From positions 1 to 37,587 of the forward strand of contig CAYSKJ010000011.1 of the NCBI GenBank assembly GCA_964431655.1: DNA of 37,587 bases. Reading direction: 5' to 3'. A model generated the notes under the pieces. The model did no database searches. It was not told the origin of the DNA and was given only the letters and a program-made list of their open reading frames with translations. This DNA is from CAYMEV01 sp964431655 [NCBI: uncultured bacterium] (lineage in GTDB: Bacteria; CAYMEV01). Positions 16,905 to 25,601 of the stretch are shown here, one piece after another (position 1 is the stretch's first letter; every line of letters starts with the position of its first letter). The position numbers and the translations under genes were made by a program.

Positions 16905-18320
16905 ATGCATATAGTATATGTCTCACCTTTTTTTGATCCCTTTTCCTCAGTCAAAACGCAAATCGGCAGCAAATTACGCCATATCGTGCAATACCTGCCA
17001 AAAAAACACAAAATAAGCATTTTACTTCCAGCGAAATACCTTTCGGAAAAAAATAGAAAGAAACTGACTGATATTATCTATGGTTTTGAATTTAATTTAG
17101 GCGGAAAGAACATACATTTCAAGGTGTACAGCTTAATTAATAAAAGCAAAAGAATTTCTGTCAATATAATTGATTTTGATGAGTTTATACCTGCTTTTGA
17201 TTTTAATATTGATGAAAAAATATTATTTGGAATCCTTTTTTCCACAGGTTCAGCATTATACCTGTTAAAAAATCAAAGCAAACCTGGTTTAATCCATTCC
17301 CTGGGGTGGTCAACCTATTTGTTTCCAGTTATTTACCGCATTTATGCCAATGATTATGAATTAAACCTTGTGCATTCACCGGACAATATATACAAGCAGG
17401 TTGTAATAAGCCGGGAATGGCTTGAGATACTCTCTCTTCCCCGGGAATTATACAATATTGATCAACTGGAGTATTATGGCCATATAAACCTCTTAAAGGG
17501 GGCAGTGAAATTTTCTGAAAGTTTAATAATAAACAGCACTAAACTGCTTGAATCCCTTGTTAATCCCCTTGAATCAGTTCCTCTTACCAGGTTTTTCATC
17601 CATAACAGGTATAAGCTTAAAGCCATAAATGAGGTTATTGACTCAAAGGAATGGAACCCCTCAACCGATCCGTATATAGCAAGTAAATACAGCCGATCCT
17701 CATTACACCTAAGGACCCGAAATAAGATAGAACTCCAACATTCCCTCGGGTTGAAGCCTGGCATTGAAATACCTGTGATTGGCATAATAATTGACTTTCT
17801 GGACAATGATTATGTTGATCTTATCTACAATGTCCTGAGTCATCTCCTGGCCCATCCTGTTCAGTGCATATTATGTTCCATAAAGGATCAGTACCTGTTC
17901 AGAAAAATCTCTCTGCTGGATGACCCTGTTAACAATAATTTTATTTTCATTTATGGTCTTGATTTAAATCAGGTACATATGATATTTTCATCTGCAGACC
18001 TTTTCATCATTACGCCTCAGGTATTAAAACCTTTCATCAACCATATCATAGCCCTTGCCTATGGCTGTATACCAATTGCAAACCACAGCCCCTTTTTCAA
18101 GGATCATATTACAGATATTCAAAGTTCTCATGCAATGGGTAATGGTTATCTTCTCCATGAATACAGTGCTGATGCCCTGTTTTCCCTTATCATAAGGTCT
18201 ATCAAGGATTATCGGAATAAAAGCTTCTGGACACAGGTCCAGGAACGGGCAATGTCTGCAGACTTCAGCTATAAGAGGGTTATTGGCGAATACCTGCAAA
18301 CTTACAGGATAAATGGGTGA
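16905..18320 (+). CDS. degenerate GT5 (glycogen synthase)-like protein
   Basis: The 471-residue protein has the GT5 framework: INLLKGAVKFSESLIINSTK (about 194-213), EWNPSTDPYIASKYS (249-263) and KIELQHSLGL (274-283) match the family's INLLKGG..AD, WNPxTD and KxxLQxxLGL segments. But the working parts are altered. The N-terminal KxGGLGDV loop reads VKTQIGSKL (K17 kept, the glycines lost). The SRLxxQKG loop that holds the ADP-glucose phosphates reads IDFLDNDYVDL, so the basic residues have become Asp. The EPCGLxQ loop reads KPFINHI, losing the conserved Glu. It is likely a non-catalytic glucan-binding partner or a diverged enzyme. The start ATG has a weak binding site. It lies behind GH57 and ends 7 bases from the tRNA gene on the other strand. 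Confidence 0.75.
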   Translation: MHIVYVSPFFDPFSSVKTQIGSKLRHIVQYLPKKHKISILLPAKYLSEKNRKKLTDIIYGFEFNLGGKNIHFKVYSLINKSKRISVNIIDFDEFIPAFDFNIDEKILFGILFSTGSALYLLKNQSKPGLIHSLGWSTYLFPVIYRIYANDYELNLVHSPDNIYKQVVISREWLEILSLPRELYNIDQLEYYGHINLLKGAVKFSESLIINSTKLLESLVNPLESVPLTRFFIHNRYKLKAINEVIDSKEWNPSTDPYIASKYSRSSLHLRTRNKIELQHSLGLKPGIEIPVIGIIIDFLDNDYVDLIYNVLSHLLAHPVQCILCSIKDQYLFRKISLLDDPVNNNFIFIYGLDLNQVHMIFSSADLFIITPQVLKPFINHIIALAYGCIPIANHSPFFKDHITDIQSSHAMGNGYLLHEYSADALFSLIIRSIKDYRNKSFWTQVQERAMSADFSYKRVIGEYLQTYRING

Positions 18321-18327
18321 GTGGGAA

Positions 18328-18401
18328 TCGCGGGGGCTGGATTTGAACCAGCGACCTTTGGGTTATGAGCCCAACGGGCTACCATACTGCCCCACCCCGC
18401 A
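18328..18401 (-). tRNA. initiator tRNA-Met (anticodon CAU)
   Basis: The minus strand folds into a complete 74-base cloverleaf without an encoded CCA: D stem GGGC/GCCC, anticodon stem TTGGG/CCCAA around CTCATAA, T stem GCTGG/CCAGC around TTCAAAT, discriminator A. The three consecutive G-C pairs next to the anticodon loop and the close match to E. coli tRNA-fMet identify it as the initiator. Position 1 is T and 72 is G, giving a U-G wobble pair instead of the usual C1xA72 mismatch. The gene has its own promoter 13 bases upstream. Confidence 0.95.
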
Positions 18402-18413
18402 ATTGATATTGTG

Positions 18414-18442
18414 AATCTATTAGAAAAGATCAGTTTTGTCAA
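18414..18442 (-). promoter_or_regulatory. promoter of the initiator tRNA gene
   Basis: On the minus strand a perfect TTGACA (18442-18437), a 17-base spacer and TAGATT (18419-18414) predict a start near 18407, only 6 bases before the tRNA 5' end. Confidence 0.7.
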
Positions 18443-18450
18443 TAAAAATA

Positions 18451-18726
18451 TTAGCGGAAAATCTTATTCTGCCTGCAATATATGTCAATCAGCCTCATTG
18501 CGCTAATGACACGGCTGATTTTCAGGTTCTTCTCTCTCATAAGTTCTTCGTCTTCAGGGCTTACCGCTGCAGCCCTGACTCCGTTCAATTCCTTCTGCAG
18601 TTCAAACCGAAGTGATTTTATTGAGGCCGGGGGCAACTTTTTAAGTTGCTGAACATTGAGCTGAAGATATCCCTTTGATACATCTGTTGCTATTTTGTAA
18701 AAACTTCCCTGAAGACTGCTGGACAT
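18451..18726 (-). CDS. small protein of unknown function (91 residues)
   Basis: I do not recognise this protein. It starts MSSSLQGSFYKIATDVSKGY and is predicted helical throughout, with no signal peptide, membrane segment or metal motif; the C-terminal third is basic (SRVISAMRLIDIYCRQNKIF). It begins 6 bases after the stop of the M23 peptidase gene and probably shares its transcript, although the binding site is weak. The order M23 peptidase, small helical protein, initiator tRNA suggests only co-location. A chance frame is unlikely given its placement and the absence of a competing gene, but this rests on position and composition alone. Confidence 0.6.
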   Translation of the reverse strand: MSSSLQGSFYKIATDVSKGYLQLNVQQLKKLPPASIKSLRFELQKELNGVRAAAVSPEDEELMREKNLKISRVISAMRLIDIYCRQNKIFR

Positions 18727-18732
18727 AAAAGA

Positions 18733-19668
18733 CTAGTCTATCTTATCGAAAAAGTATCTGGAGGGGTTTACATTCACACCATGAAAAAGAACCTCATAGT
18801 GCAGGTGAGGACCGGTGCTCCTTCCCGTATTTCCCACACGGCCTATGAGATCACCCCTTTTAACATTCTGCCACCTTTTGACATTGTATTCCTTGAGATG
18901 AGCATAATGAGTAACATAACCAAAATCGTGCTCAATAATAATTGTATTGCCAAATCCGGTCTTATATCCTGTAAATACTACTTTTCCGTCCGCTGGAGCT
19001 ACCACAGGGGTCCCGTCGGGTGCAGAAATATCAATTCCTTTATGAAACTCTTTACTCCCTGTAAAGGGTGATTTTCTATAACCGTAGGCAGATGTGACAT
19101 AGCCCTGAGTGGGGGTTAGAGTAGGGATATGTGAAAGTATATGATTATTGTCCCTTATTATATTCTCAATATAGCTGTAGCTTTCAGAAAGCTCATCCAC
19201 CTGTTCTACCAGGGATTCAATATATTCATTTTTTTTAGAGTTCATGTAATTCATATAATATAGGCGGTATGAGTTCTCATTGGTTTTTAGCTCATTATTC
19301 GACTGGCCTCCCCTGGCAGACGCGGTAAAATCATAAATCTTGGAAGAAAGACCTACCATGGTAAAAAGCTTGCCGGAAAGCTCATTAAGCTGCTCCACTT
19401 TCTGATCAACATACATCAGGTGATCGCTTTTCATTTTAATATCATTTTTCAGGAGAATATTACTGGATAATTCCATCTCAAGCTCTTTACAGGCCGAACT
19501 ATATCGGCTGTAATAGTTTAACAGCATAATGCCTGATATTAATGAAGAAACGAAAAGAAAAACTACTGCACAGCATATACCTATCAGAGCAGTTTTGGAA
19601 ACCGACATTATCCTGGGTTCCTTATTGTCGCCTGGAATAAGATATACTGTATACATGCCAAGATTCAT
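18733..19668 (-). CDS. membrane-anchored M23 (LytM-type) peptidase
   Basis: The 311-residue protein has a short cytoplasmic N terminus, one membrane segment (about 27-50), a coiled-coil region (about 60-170) and a C-terminal LytM/M23 domain. The zinc ligands are visible: FHKGIDIS (HxxxD) and GPHLHYEV (HxH), plus HYAHL for catalysis. M23 enzymes cut peptidoglycan cross-links, or, with coiled coils, activate amidases at division sites; since all ligands are kept this one may cut directly. The ATG at 19668 has GAGGG at about 8 bases. It is divergent from the lytic transglycosylase gene across a 208-base AT-rich control region, pairing two peptidoglycan-cleaving functions. Confidence 0.93.
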   Translation of the reverse strand: MNLGMYTVYLIPGDNKEPRIMSVSKTALIGICCAVVFLFVSSLISGIMLLNYYSRYSSACKELEMELSSNILLKNDIKMKSDHLMYVDQKVEQLNELSGKLFTMVGLSSKIYDFTASARGGQSNNELKTNENSYRLYYMNYMNSKKNEYIESLVEQVDELSESYSYIENIIRDNNHILSHIPTLTPTQGYVTSAYGYRKSPFTGSKEFHKGIDISAPDGTPVVAPADGKVVFTGYKTGFGNTIIIEHDFGYVTHYAHLKEYNVKRWQNVKRGDLIGRVGNTGRSTGPHLHYEVLFHGVNVNPSRYFFDKID

Positions 19669-19722
19669 AGTGCATGCCCTCGCTCAAGGTATAAGTGATA
19701 ATCGTACAACATATTAAGATTT

Positions 19723-19751
19723 ACCATAACAATCACTCAATCGCAAGTCAA
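19723..19751 (-). promoter_or_regulatory. promoter of the M23 peptidase gene
   Basis: On the minus strand TTGACT (19751-19746), a 17-base spacer and TATGGT (19728-19723) predict a start near 19716. A-tract DNA directly upstream (19752-19774) could act as an UP element. Confidence 0.5.
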
Positions 19752-19774
19752 ATAAAAAATGCATTTTTTTATTT
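19750..19774. promoter_or_regulatory. A/T-tract palindrome between divergent cell-wall genes
   Basis: AAATAAAAAAT and ATTTTTTTATTT are arranged around GC as an almost perfect palindrome, with one extra T on the right. It abuts the M23 -35 box and lies 33 bases before the -35 box of the transglycosylase promoter. It could be an UP element, bent DNA or a regulator site. Confidence 0.3.
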
Positions 19775-19806
19775 ATATGGCTAAATATACTTAATATTTT
19801 TATAGT

Positions 19807-19835
19807 TTGACAATAATGGCTCAACCGGTTATATT
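19807..19835 (+). promoter_or_regulatory. promoter of the lytic transglycosylase operon
   Basis: A consensus TTGACA (19807-19812), a 17-base spacer and TATATT (19830-19835) predict a start near 19842 and a leader of about 35 bases carrying a GAGGA binding site. Confidence 0.75.
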
Positions 19836-19876
19836 TTAACTACAAATTTTTCAAATAAAGAAGAGGATACTTTTAT

Positions 19877-21394
19877 ATGAAAAAATTTCTGACAGTTCCA
19901 TTTGTGGTCTTTTTAATCTTTGCCGGCTGCAGTTTTCAGAAAGCGGATAAACCTGGTATTGAAGAGGATAAAAGCATCCATTCCGGCAGACTGGACAGCC
20001 ATCCTGAGGACACAGCAGATAAAAGCCTTGAAGATTCAGATCTTGCCGGCTTGCCTGATTTTGAACTTGAGCCATCAGACGGTGTCCTTTATGATGAGTT
20101 CACAGAAGAACCTGAATCATTGGCTCATATTAACATTCCCGACACTGATATTCAGCCTGTATTGTGCGTAAAAGAAGAAAACAGAAGATACATAGAGTAT
20201 ATAAAAACTTTTTTTGAATATAGTAATGATGCTAAATTAAACGCTGCAATAAACTTTCTCGCCTATACCAAAAAAAATACAACACAGCAGGCAATCAACA
20301 GATCATCAGGATTATACCATATTATCAAAGAAGTCTTTGAAGATGAAGGAGTACCTTACATTATAGGCATCGGCCTGGTAAGCGTTGAAAGCGCCTGGAA
20401 GCTGAGAGCTCTTTCCAGAGCCAGAGCAGCAGGGCTTTTTCAGTTTATAAAAAGTACAGGCAAAAGGTATGACCTTAGGCGCACCAGCCATATAGAAGAA
20501 AGGTATCACATCGTTAAAGCCGCACGGGCAAGTGCAAAGTACCTCTCAGACCTTTACAACATTTTCGGGGACTGGAAGCTCGCCTTGGCTGCCTATAATG
20601 CTGGCGAGGGAAGAATCTTCCGAGCAATGGTAGATGCTGGTTATAACAGGGATTGGCATAAATTTGAATCAGGTACTTTTCTAAAAAGGGAAACAAAAGA
20701 ATACGTGTCAAAGGTCCTGGCAGCTATGATAATATGGGAAAACCCCGATGCCTACGAACTTGAAAAGGTTGACTACCAGGAGAACAACCTGGAAGAAGTT
20801 AAAATAGATACGGCCTTTTCACCCAGGGGCCTTGCTCAAAGCCTAAATCTTGATTTGGAACATTTCAAAGCTTTCAACCCTCATCTCCTTAACGATAACT
20901 GGATAATACCCCCTTCAGATTTTTCTGTTTTAGTTCCGTATGAAGCCGTCTCCATGATTGCTGAATATTTTAATGATACGGACAAATATAAGAAGGATCA
21001 GAGCAGATATGCCTACCAGTACAGCTGGGACGGAGAGTATATGGTCATAAGAATACAGAAGGGCATGACCCTTTCAAGAATTGCCCGGATGTACAATACC
21101 ACTGTAAATCATCTGATGCACCTGAATAATCTTAGATCAACCCGCATAGTAGCAGGGAAAAAACTGAAAGTACCTGCTCCGGCAGGTTATGGTTATGAGC
21201 ATGACCAGACTGGAGCTTTACAGCCGGACGAGGGGAACGGCTACCTGACTGTCAGGATAAGAAGAGGCATGACCCTTTATGAAATTGCGAGACAATACAA
21301 TACCTCCATCAGCGAACTGCAGAGGATAAACAATCTGAAATCCAGCAGAATAGTTGCAGGCCAGTTTTTAAAGATTCCTGCTCCAAGTACTTAG
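19877..21394 (+). CDS. MltD-like lytic transglycosylase lipoprotein with two LysM domains
   Basis: This 505-residue lipoprotein cleaves the glycan strand of peptidoglycan to form anhydromuramyl ends. The signal ends in a lipobox FAGC with Cys18. An acidic linker (about 25-100) follows, then an SLT domain (about 150-285) with catalytic E171 in VSVESAW, the GLFQF motif and AAYNAGEGR. A LysM-like linker (PRGLAQSLNLDLEHFKAFNP) precedes two clear C-terminal LysM repeats, each with a GMTL..IAR.YNT core and an IVAG..LK.PAP end, that bind GlcNAc. The architecture matches MltD, although E. coli MltD and its relatives vary in LysM number. GAGGA lies 9 bases before the ATG. The next gene, 31 bases on, is probably cotranscribed. 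Confidence 0.93.
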   Translation: MKKFLTVPFVVFLIFAGCSFQKADKPGIEEDKSIHSGRLDSHPEDTADKSLEDSDLAGLPDFELEPSDGVLYDEFTEEPESLAHINIPDTDIQPVLCVKEENRRYIEYIKTFFEYSNDAKLNAAINFLAYTKKNTTQQAINRSSGLYHIIKEVFEDEGVPYIIGIGLVSVESAWKLRALSRARAAGLFQFIKSTGKRYDLRRTSHIEERYHIVKAARASAKYLSDLYNIFGDWKLALAAYNAGEGRIFRAMVDAGYNRDWHKFESGTFLKRETKEYVSKVLAAMIIWENPDAYELEKVDYQENNLEEVKIDTAFSPRGLAQSLNLDLEHFKAFNPHLLNDNWIIPPSDFSVLVPYEAVSMIAEYFNDTDKYKKDQSRYAYQYSWDGEYMVIRIQKGMTLSRIARMYNTTVNHLMHLNNLRSTRIVAGKKLKVPAPAGYGYEHDQTGALQPDEGNGYLTVRIRRGMTLYEIARQYNTSISELQRINNLKSSRIVAGQFLKIPAPST

Positions 21395-21425
21395 GGTGAA
21401 TCAATATTTGGCTGTGAAAAATTAG

Positions 21426-23822
21426 ATGAAGTATGCCAAAGCCTTTATTCACATTCTGTTATTATCCTTTTTTTTCAGTTTAACCTGCTTTTCAGAGATA
21501 ATTTACAAAGCAGAAATGGAGTATAAAGCAGGTGGCGTTATAGAGGGCAGAACCCATGTCATTATCAGTAATCATACAGCTGACAAAGAGCTGATTTTTT
21601 TCCTCCACCAGAATTCTTACAAAGATGAGAGTAAGCTTTCAAAATTCAAAGTGAATTACCTTTATCCCGATGGCTTTAACCCGGGACAGTTTCAAATTTT
21701 TGACCTGAGGATCAATAATGCTGAAATTGATCTGCAACCCGTTACCGGTGATGTCTACATACCGCTTCCGTTACTGGATGACAATATAAATACGGAGATA
21801 ATATACAGCTTCAAGAGTTCTTATCCCTCAAGAATTGGCCCTGTAGGATACCGTAATAATACTTTATCTTCCCTGTATCCTCCCTATCCCCTTATTGCTG
21901 AATTTTCAAAAGAGCACAATACCCATAGTCTTATAAGTTCAGAACACTGTATAAACATAGCTGTCCCTGATAATATGGTCCTGCTGGGAGAATTTAGCCA
22001 GATTGAAGCAGTGGACGGGTTGAGGTTCTACAAAGCAGCATTAAAAAGCCTTCCCTTTTATTCCTTCTCCATTGTACCTGAAGACTATTCCAGGGAATCC
22101 TTATTTATAAATGACCTGGAAATCTGCATAAATTTTTCAGGCTCTGATTCCAGAACCATTTCCAACCTATTCTTTTCATTCTGGGATATGTACCTTTTCT
22201 TTATTCATAATACAGCAATGAGACCTGAAGGAAGAATTGAATTTGCACCCGCAAGCATAGAGAACGACCTCTTGATAAATGGAATGGGGCTCGTCTATTT
22301 TGACCCCAATTTAATAGCTGTTAAACCAAAATTCAGAACTCTCGTTGATTTCAATATAATCAGGGTTATCATGCTTGAGTTTCTTGACCTGGCTTATCCT
22401 GACGATAAAAAGGACATAATATTTTTGACCATGCTTAATGAATTCCTCAGTGAAAAATACTACCTCTACTGCCATAATGAATTTCCTCAGATACCTAAGA
22501 GTCTTTTTGCACTGAGTCTGGTAACCTCTGTTGACCTGAATGACTTGTATGAGACGCTTGATGACAAATACGGCTTCTCCCTGGACAGGTCAACCCTTAC
22601 ACAGTCATACAATTATTATATCGGCAGGTTTGACAATAATTTCAACCTTTACAGCATATTAAAAAAACTAATAGGAATTGAGAATGCGCAGAAAGAGCTT
22701 TCACAACTCCTTAAAAAAAATCCCAGTCAGTTTGACCTAAAAGAGGAATTTTACTTACAGATGAGTAAGAGCGGGTTCATGGACGATATTGAAAATTTCC
22801 TGGATATGGAATCCCGCAAGGCGAATGATCCGACGGATAACAGCAGGAACACGAAAACAGGTATCAGGGGAAGGGGCAGCCTTTCGCGGTACTCTCTGGG
22901 ATTGGAAAATAATCCCAGACTGCTTAAACTATTTGATGATTCATCCAGAACCCCTTACTATTTCTATGCAAACAGCCAGATACTTATAGAACCTCTGGAT
23001 CTTAGCATAGGCTATATCTACAAATTTTTTATTGCAAAGGATGATATACTTAAACCTACCTATGGTCTTTCCATTGAAAAATTTGATCATACCCTGGATG
23101 GAAAAATATTTTATAAAATCATGCTGGGCCGACAACTTACGCCTAAGAAAAGTCAGTTTGAACTTCAGGTTTTTTCAAGTTATGAACTGTATAAAGATGC
23201 AAAGACCATAGAAAATGAGACAGACAAGATATACTTTTTCGGATTTATTTTAGACAGCACTAACAGGACAGATGATTTCCAGACCGGTTACAGCCTTTCC
23301 CTCACCTGCAGGTCGGCTATAAGCAAAATCTTCGGCATTTATGACTTTCAAAACATACTTTTTGACCTTGATTTTAACCATTACTGGACCGAAGGTCTGT
23401 TTACAAAATATGATTTCCAGGCTGGGATACTTGCAGGAGATAGGCCGTCCTTTATTCATTATACCTACTCTTCGTACAATAAAGCTGTCTCGGGTGATAA
23501 TAATAAAATCAAAAACGATGCATACCTGGGGTTTGGTATTGAAGCAGGCACCGTACTTAAAAAAAACATCGGAAAGAACCTGTTCGATATTTTTACTCTT
23601 CTCCGTCTTGAGGGTTCTGTGTTTGCTGAAGCATGCCTTCTTGGCAGTAAAATGTCAGATTTTGGAAATAATTACTGCATAGATATTGGTTTTCGCATCG
23701 GAGCTCTAACCCTGTTTCAAAATCTTATACCCGTAATGCTGTCTTTTGATATTGCCTTTCCTCTGGATTCGATTAATTTCAGCGATATCTATTTCAGAAT
23801 AAAGATAAAAGAGATATTTTAG
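21426..23822 (+). CDS. pseudo-M1 peptidase with C-terminal outer-membrane beta-barrel
   Basis: The 798-residue product has a signal peptide (to about 23), then a region resembling the N-terminal beta-domain of M1 aminopeptidases. A segment that aligns with the M1 zinc helix follows (VIMLEFLDLAYPDDKK, about 314-329) where HExxH has become LEFLD (317-321). The third-ligand motif NEGLAEYY appears as NEFLSEKY with E339 kept at the right distance. Both histidines are gone, so it cannot be a zinc peptidase. After about residue 480 the sequence turns to alternating amphipathic strands and ends in YFRIKIKEIF with a terminal Phe, as in outer-membrane barrels. It probably recognises peptide or protein at the surface. 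It is likely cotranscribed with the transglycosylase; the binding site at its ATG is weak. Confidence 0.6.
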   Translation: MKYAKAFIHILLLSFFFSLTCFSEIIYKAEMEYKAGGVIEGRTHVIISNHTADKELIFFLHQNSYKDESKLSKFKVNYLYPDGFNPGQFQIFDLRINNAEIDLQPVTGDVYIPLPLLDDNINTEIIYSFKSSYPSRIGPVGYRNNTLSSLYPPYPLIAEFSKEHNTHSLISSEHCINIAVPDNMVLLGEFSQIEAVDGLRFYKAALKSLPFYSFSIVPEDYSRESLFINDLEICINFSGSDSRTISNLFFSFWDMYLFFIHNTAMRPEGRIEFAPASIENDLLINGMGLVYFDPNLIAVKPKFRTLVDFNIIRVIMLEFLDLAYPDDKKDIIFLTMLNEFLSEKYYLYCHNEFPQIPKSLFALSLVTSVDLNDLYETLDDKYGFSLDRSTLTQSYNYYIGRFDNNFNLYSILKKLIGIENAQKELSQLLKKNPSQFDLKEEFYLQMSKSGFMDDIENFLDMESRKANDPTDNSRNTKTGIRGRGSLSRYSLGLENNPRLLKLFDDSSRTPYYFYANSQILIEPLDLSIGYIYKFFIAKDDILKPTYGLSIEKFDHTLDGKIFYKIMLGRQLTPKKSQFELQVFSSYELYKDAKTIENETDKIYFFGFILDSTNRTDDFQTGYSLSLTCRSAISKIFGIYDFQNILFDLDFNHYWTEGLFTKYDFQAGILAGDRPSFIHYTYSSYNKAVSGDNNKIKNDAYLGFGIEAGTVLKKNIGKNLFDIFTLLRLEGSVFAEACLLGSKMSDFGNNYCIDIGFRIGALTLFQNLIPVMLSFDIAFPLDSINFSDIYFRIKIKEIF

Positions 23823-23826
23823 GGTA

Positions 23827-25599
23827 TCACTCTATCTCAATCCTGATAAGGTTCCTGTTATTGTATATCCTGTTATCATTCCGGTTCTCACTGTTATACA
23901 GATATAGATCATTCCTGCCGGACTTTATTCTTCTTACAGTGTAAATAAGGCAGTCTTTCTCTACTGCAGGGTTGTAAACCATATTATCAGAAGGGTTTAT
24001 GATGAGCTGTTGTTTTAATCTATCCGGCAGGGTGCTGTAGATGAGCCTCAGGTGCAGGTTCTCATAATCTCGGTTACTGAGGATACTGAATCTTGCCAGG
24101 TCGTAATAAACGATGCAGCTGTTAAAATTCCTGAATCCAAGCCCGGGAATCAGCTGGAATACATCCTTATCAGTCTGCTTTGAAAAATATAGGGGCTCCG
24201 TTACGGCATATCTTTCAGGAAGCATAATACAGGTTACATAGCTGTTTATATATACCCCCCATGAAAAAAAGAGTATGCAGAAGAAAATCAGAATAGCTCT
24301 GTTTTCATGTATAGCCAATAGTATGATTATAATAAACGAAGGCAGGGAAATAAATAAAAAGCGCCCCTGAGGCTGTTTTGATATAATATAATACATTGAG
24401 AATAGCAATAAGTTTACAATTATCACTGTAAGATTGAATAAAAAGAGGTCCTGCTTCTTTTGCTTCTTTTTTATGCATAATAATATATTCTTCATCAGGC
24501 TGTATATAAAGAGAATGGTAATTAACAAATAAACTATATAATCAAACCGTCTCAAATAAACATTCTTCCATCCGAAGACTCCGAAAAAGCTTTTAAAAAC
24601 ATCCCTGAAAAATGAAAGCAGGCTGATTGAATCATAGGGAATGCGCCTGATGGTGTAAAAATAATTATGGACCCGTGTATACAGGTTGATTATAAATCCC
24701 CGGTCCAGCGCATAAATTGCCAGAACCGTAAATAGGGTTAATCCCAGGAAAGCCATCAGGTATTTCTTTTTAGAATCCCTCTGGAATAAGAGATAAAAAA
24801 GAGAAAAAGAAATAATTAAAGATATAAAACTGAGCTTAACGAAAATCCCCAGGGGCAGGAGAATAAGAAGAAGTGTTATCACCAGTGCATTATTATAGTG
24901 CGAGACTATAATAAGCTGAAACAGATAAAGGGACAGAAATGAAAAGAAAAGAAGCATAATATCATTATTAATAATTGAGCCCGTAAAAATAAACTGCGGA
25001 ACAGAAAGAAGAGCAAACAATCCCGTAAAAACAACAAGGGTCCTTCCTGTAAATACAGACCTGAAAATCAGAAATGATACAAAAACGCAGGATAGCATGA
25101 ATATATTTGAAATAAAACGGTAGATCCGCACATCTTTAGCCAGGTTCCTGTAATTTATCGATCCCTGGGTCTTACTTATAAAAAGGTTTGCGTATTTATC
25201 CATAAAATAAGGATTAACAAATATATGGTGCCTTTCATTACGATTCGGCTGATGTATAAAAGAAAGCATATCATAATACAGAGGGGGCTGATGGAGCTGG
25301 TAAAAACTGAGCAGTGTTTTTTCAGAAAAGGGGAAATACAAATTGCCAAGGTTTTCCTGGAGCTCCGCTACCCTCTTTTTATCACTCTCCTCCAGCTCGA
25401 GGAGTTCCGGGTTAATTGTATCAGGCATACTGAAAACCAGATTTCCTTCCACAATCCTGTAATAATGGGCAATCTCATCATATCCCTCAAACAAGGGTAT
25501 CTGAACTATGTATAAAATGCCGAATATACCAAATATTATAAGTGCAAATACCAGGAAAAATATCAGGTATTCAGGGATTTGTACTGTTTTTCTCTCCAT
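23827..25599 (-). CDS. polytopic membrane protein, GT-C glycosyltransferase-like (ArnT/DUF2142-like)
   Basis: This protein of about 590 residues has roughly 11-13 membrane segments and a soluble C-terminal domain of about 130 residues. The first periplasmic loop contains YDEIAHYY followed later by HQPPLYYD, the arrangement of the D/E catalytic motif and QPPLYY loop of GT-C transferases that move sugars from polyprenyl-phosphate donors to lipid or protein (ArnT, PMT, DUF2142 groups). The acceptor is unknown. The ATG at 25599 is preferred over the TTG at 25605 because GGA lies 6 bases before it; the coding region overlaps the DUF6178 stop at either start or just touches it. It is convergent with the pseudo-M1 gene, with 4 bases between stops. 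Confidence 0.7.
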   Translation of the reverse strand: MERKTVQIPEYLIFFLVFALIIFGIFGILYIVQIPLFEGYDEIAHYYRIVEGNLVFSMPDTINPELLELEESDKKRVAELQENLGNLYFPFSEKTLLSFYQLHQPPLYYDMLSFIHQPNRNERHHIFVNPYFMDKYANLFISKTQGSINYRNLAKDVRIYRFISNIFMLSCVFVSFLIFRSVFTGRTLVVFTGLFALLSVPQFIFTGSIINNDIMLLFFSFLSLYLFQLIIVSHYNNALVITLLLILLPLGIFVKLSFISLIISFSLFYLLFQRDSKKKYLMAFLGLTLFTVLAIYALDRGFIINLYTRVHNYFYTIRRIPYDSISLLSFFRDVFKSFFGVFGWKNVYLRRFDYIVYLLITILFIYSLMKNILLCIKKKQKKQDLFLFNLTVIIVNLLLFSMYYIISKQPQGRFLFISLPSFIIIILLAIHENRAILIFFCILFFSWGVYINSYVTCIMLPERYAVTEPLYFSKQTDKDVFQLIPGLGFRNFNSCIVYYDLARFSILSNRDYENLHLRLIYSTLPDRLKQQLIINPSDNMVYNPAVEKDCLIYTVRRIKSGRNDLYLYNSENRNDNRIYNNRNLIRIEIE

Positions 25600-25601
25600 T
25601 G

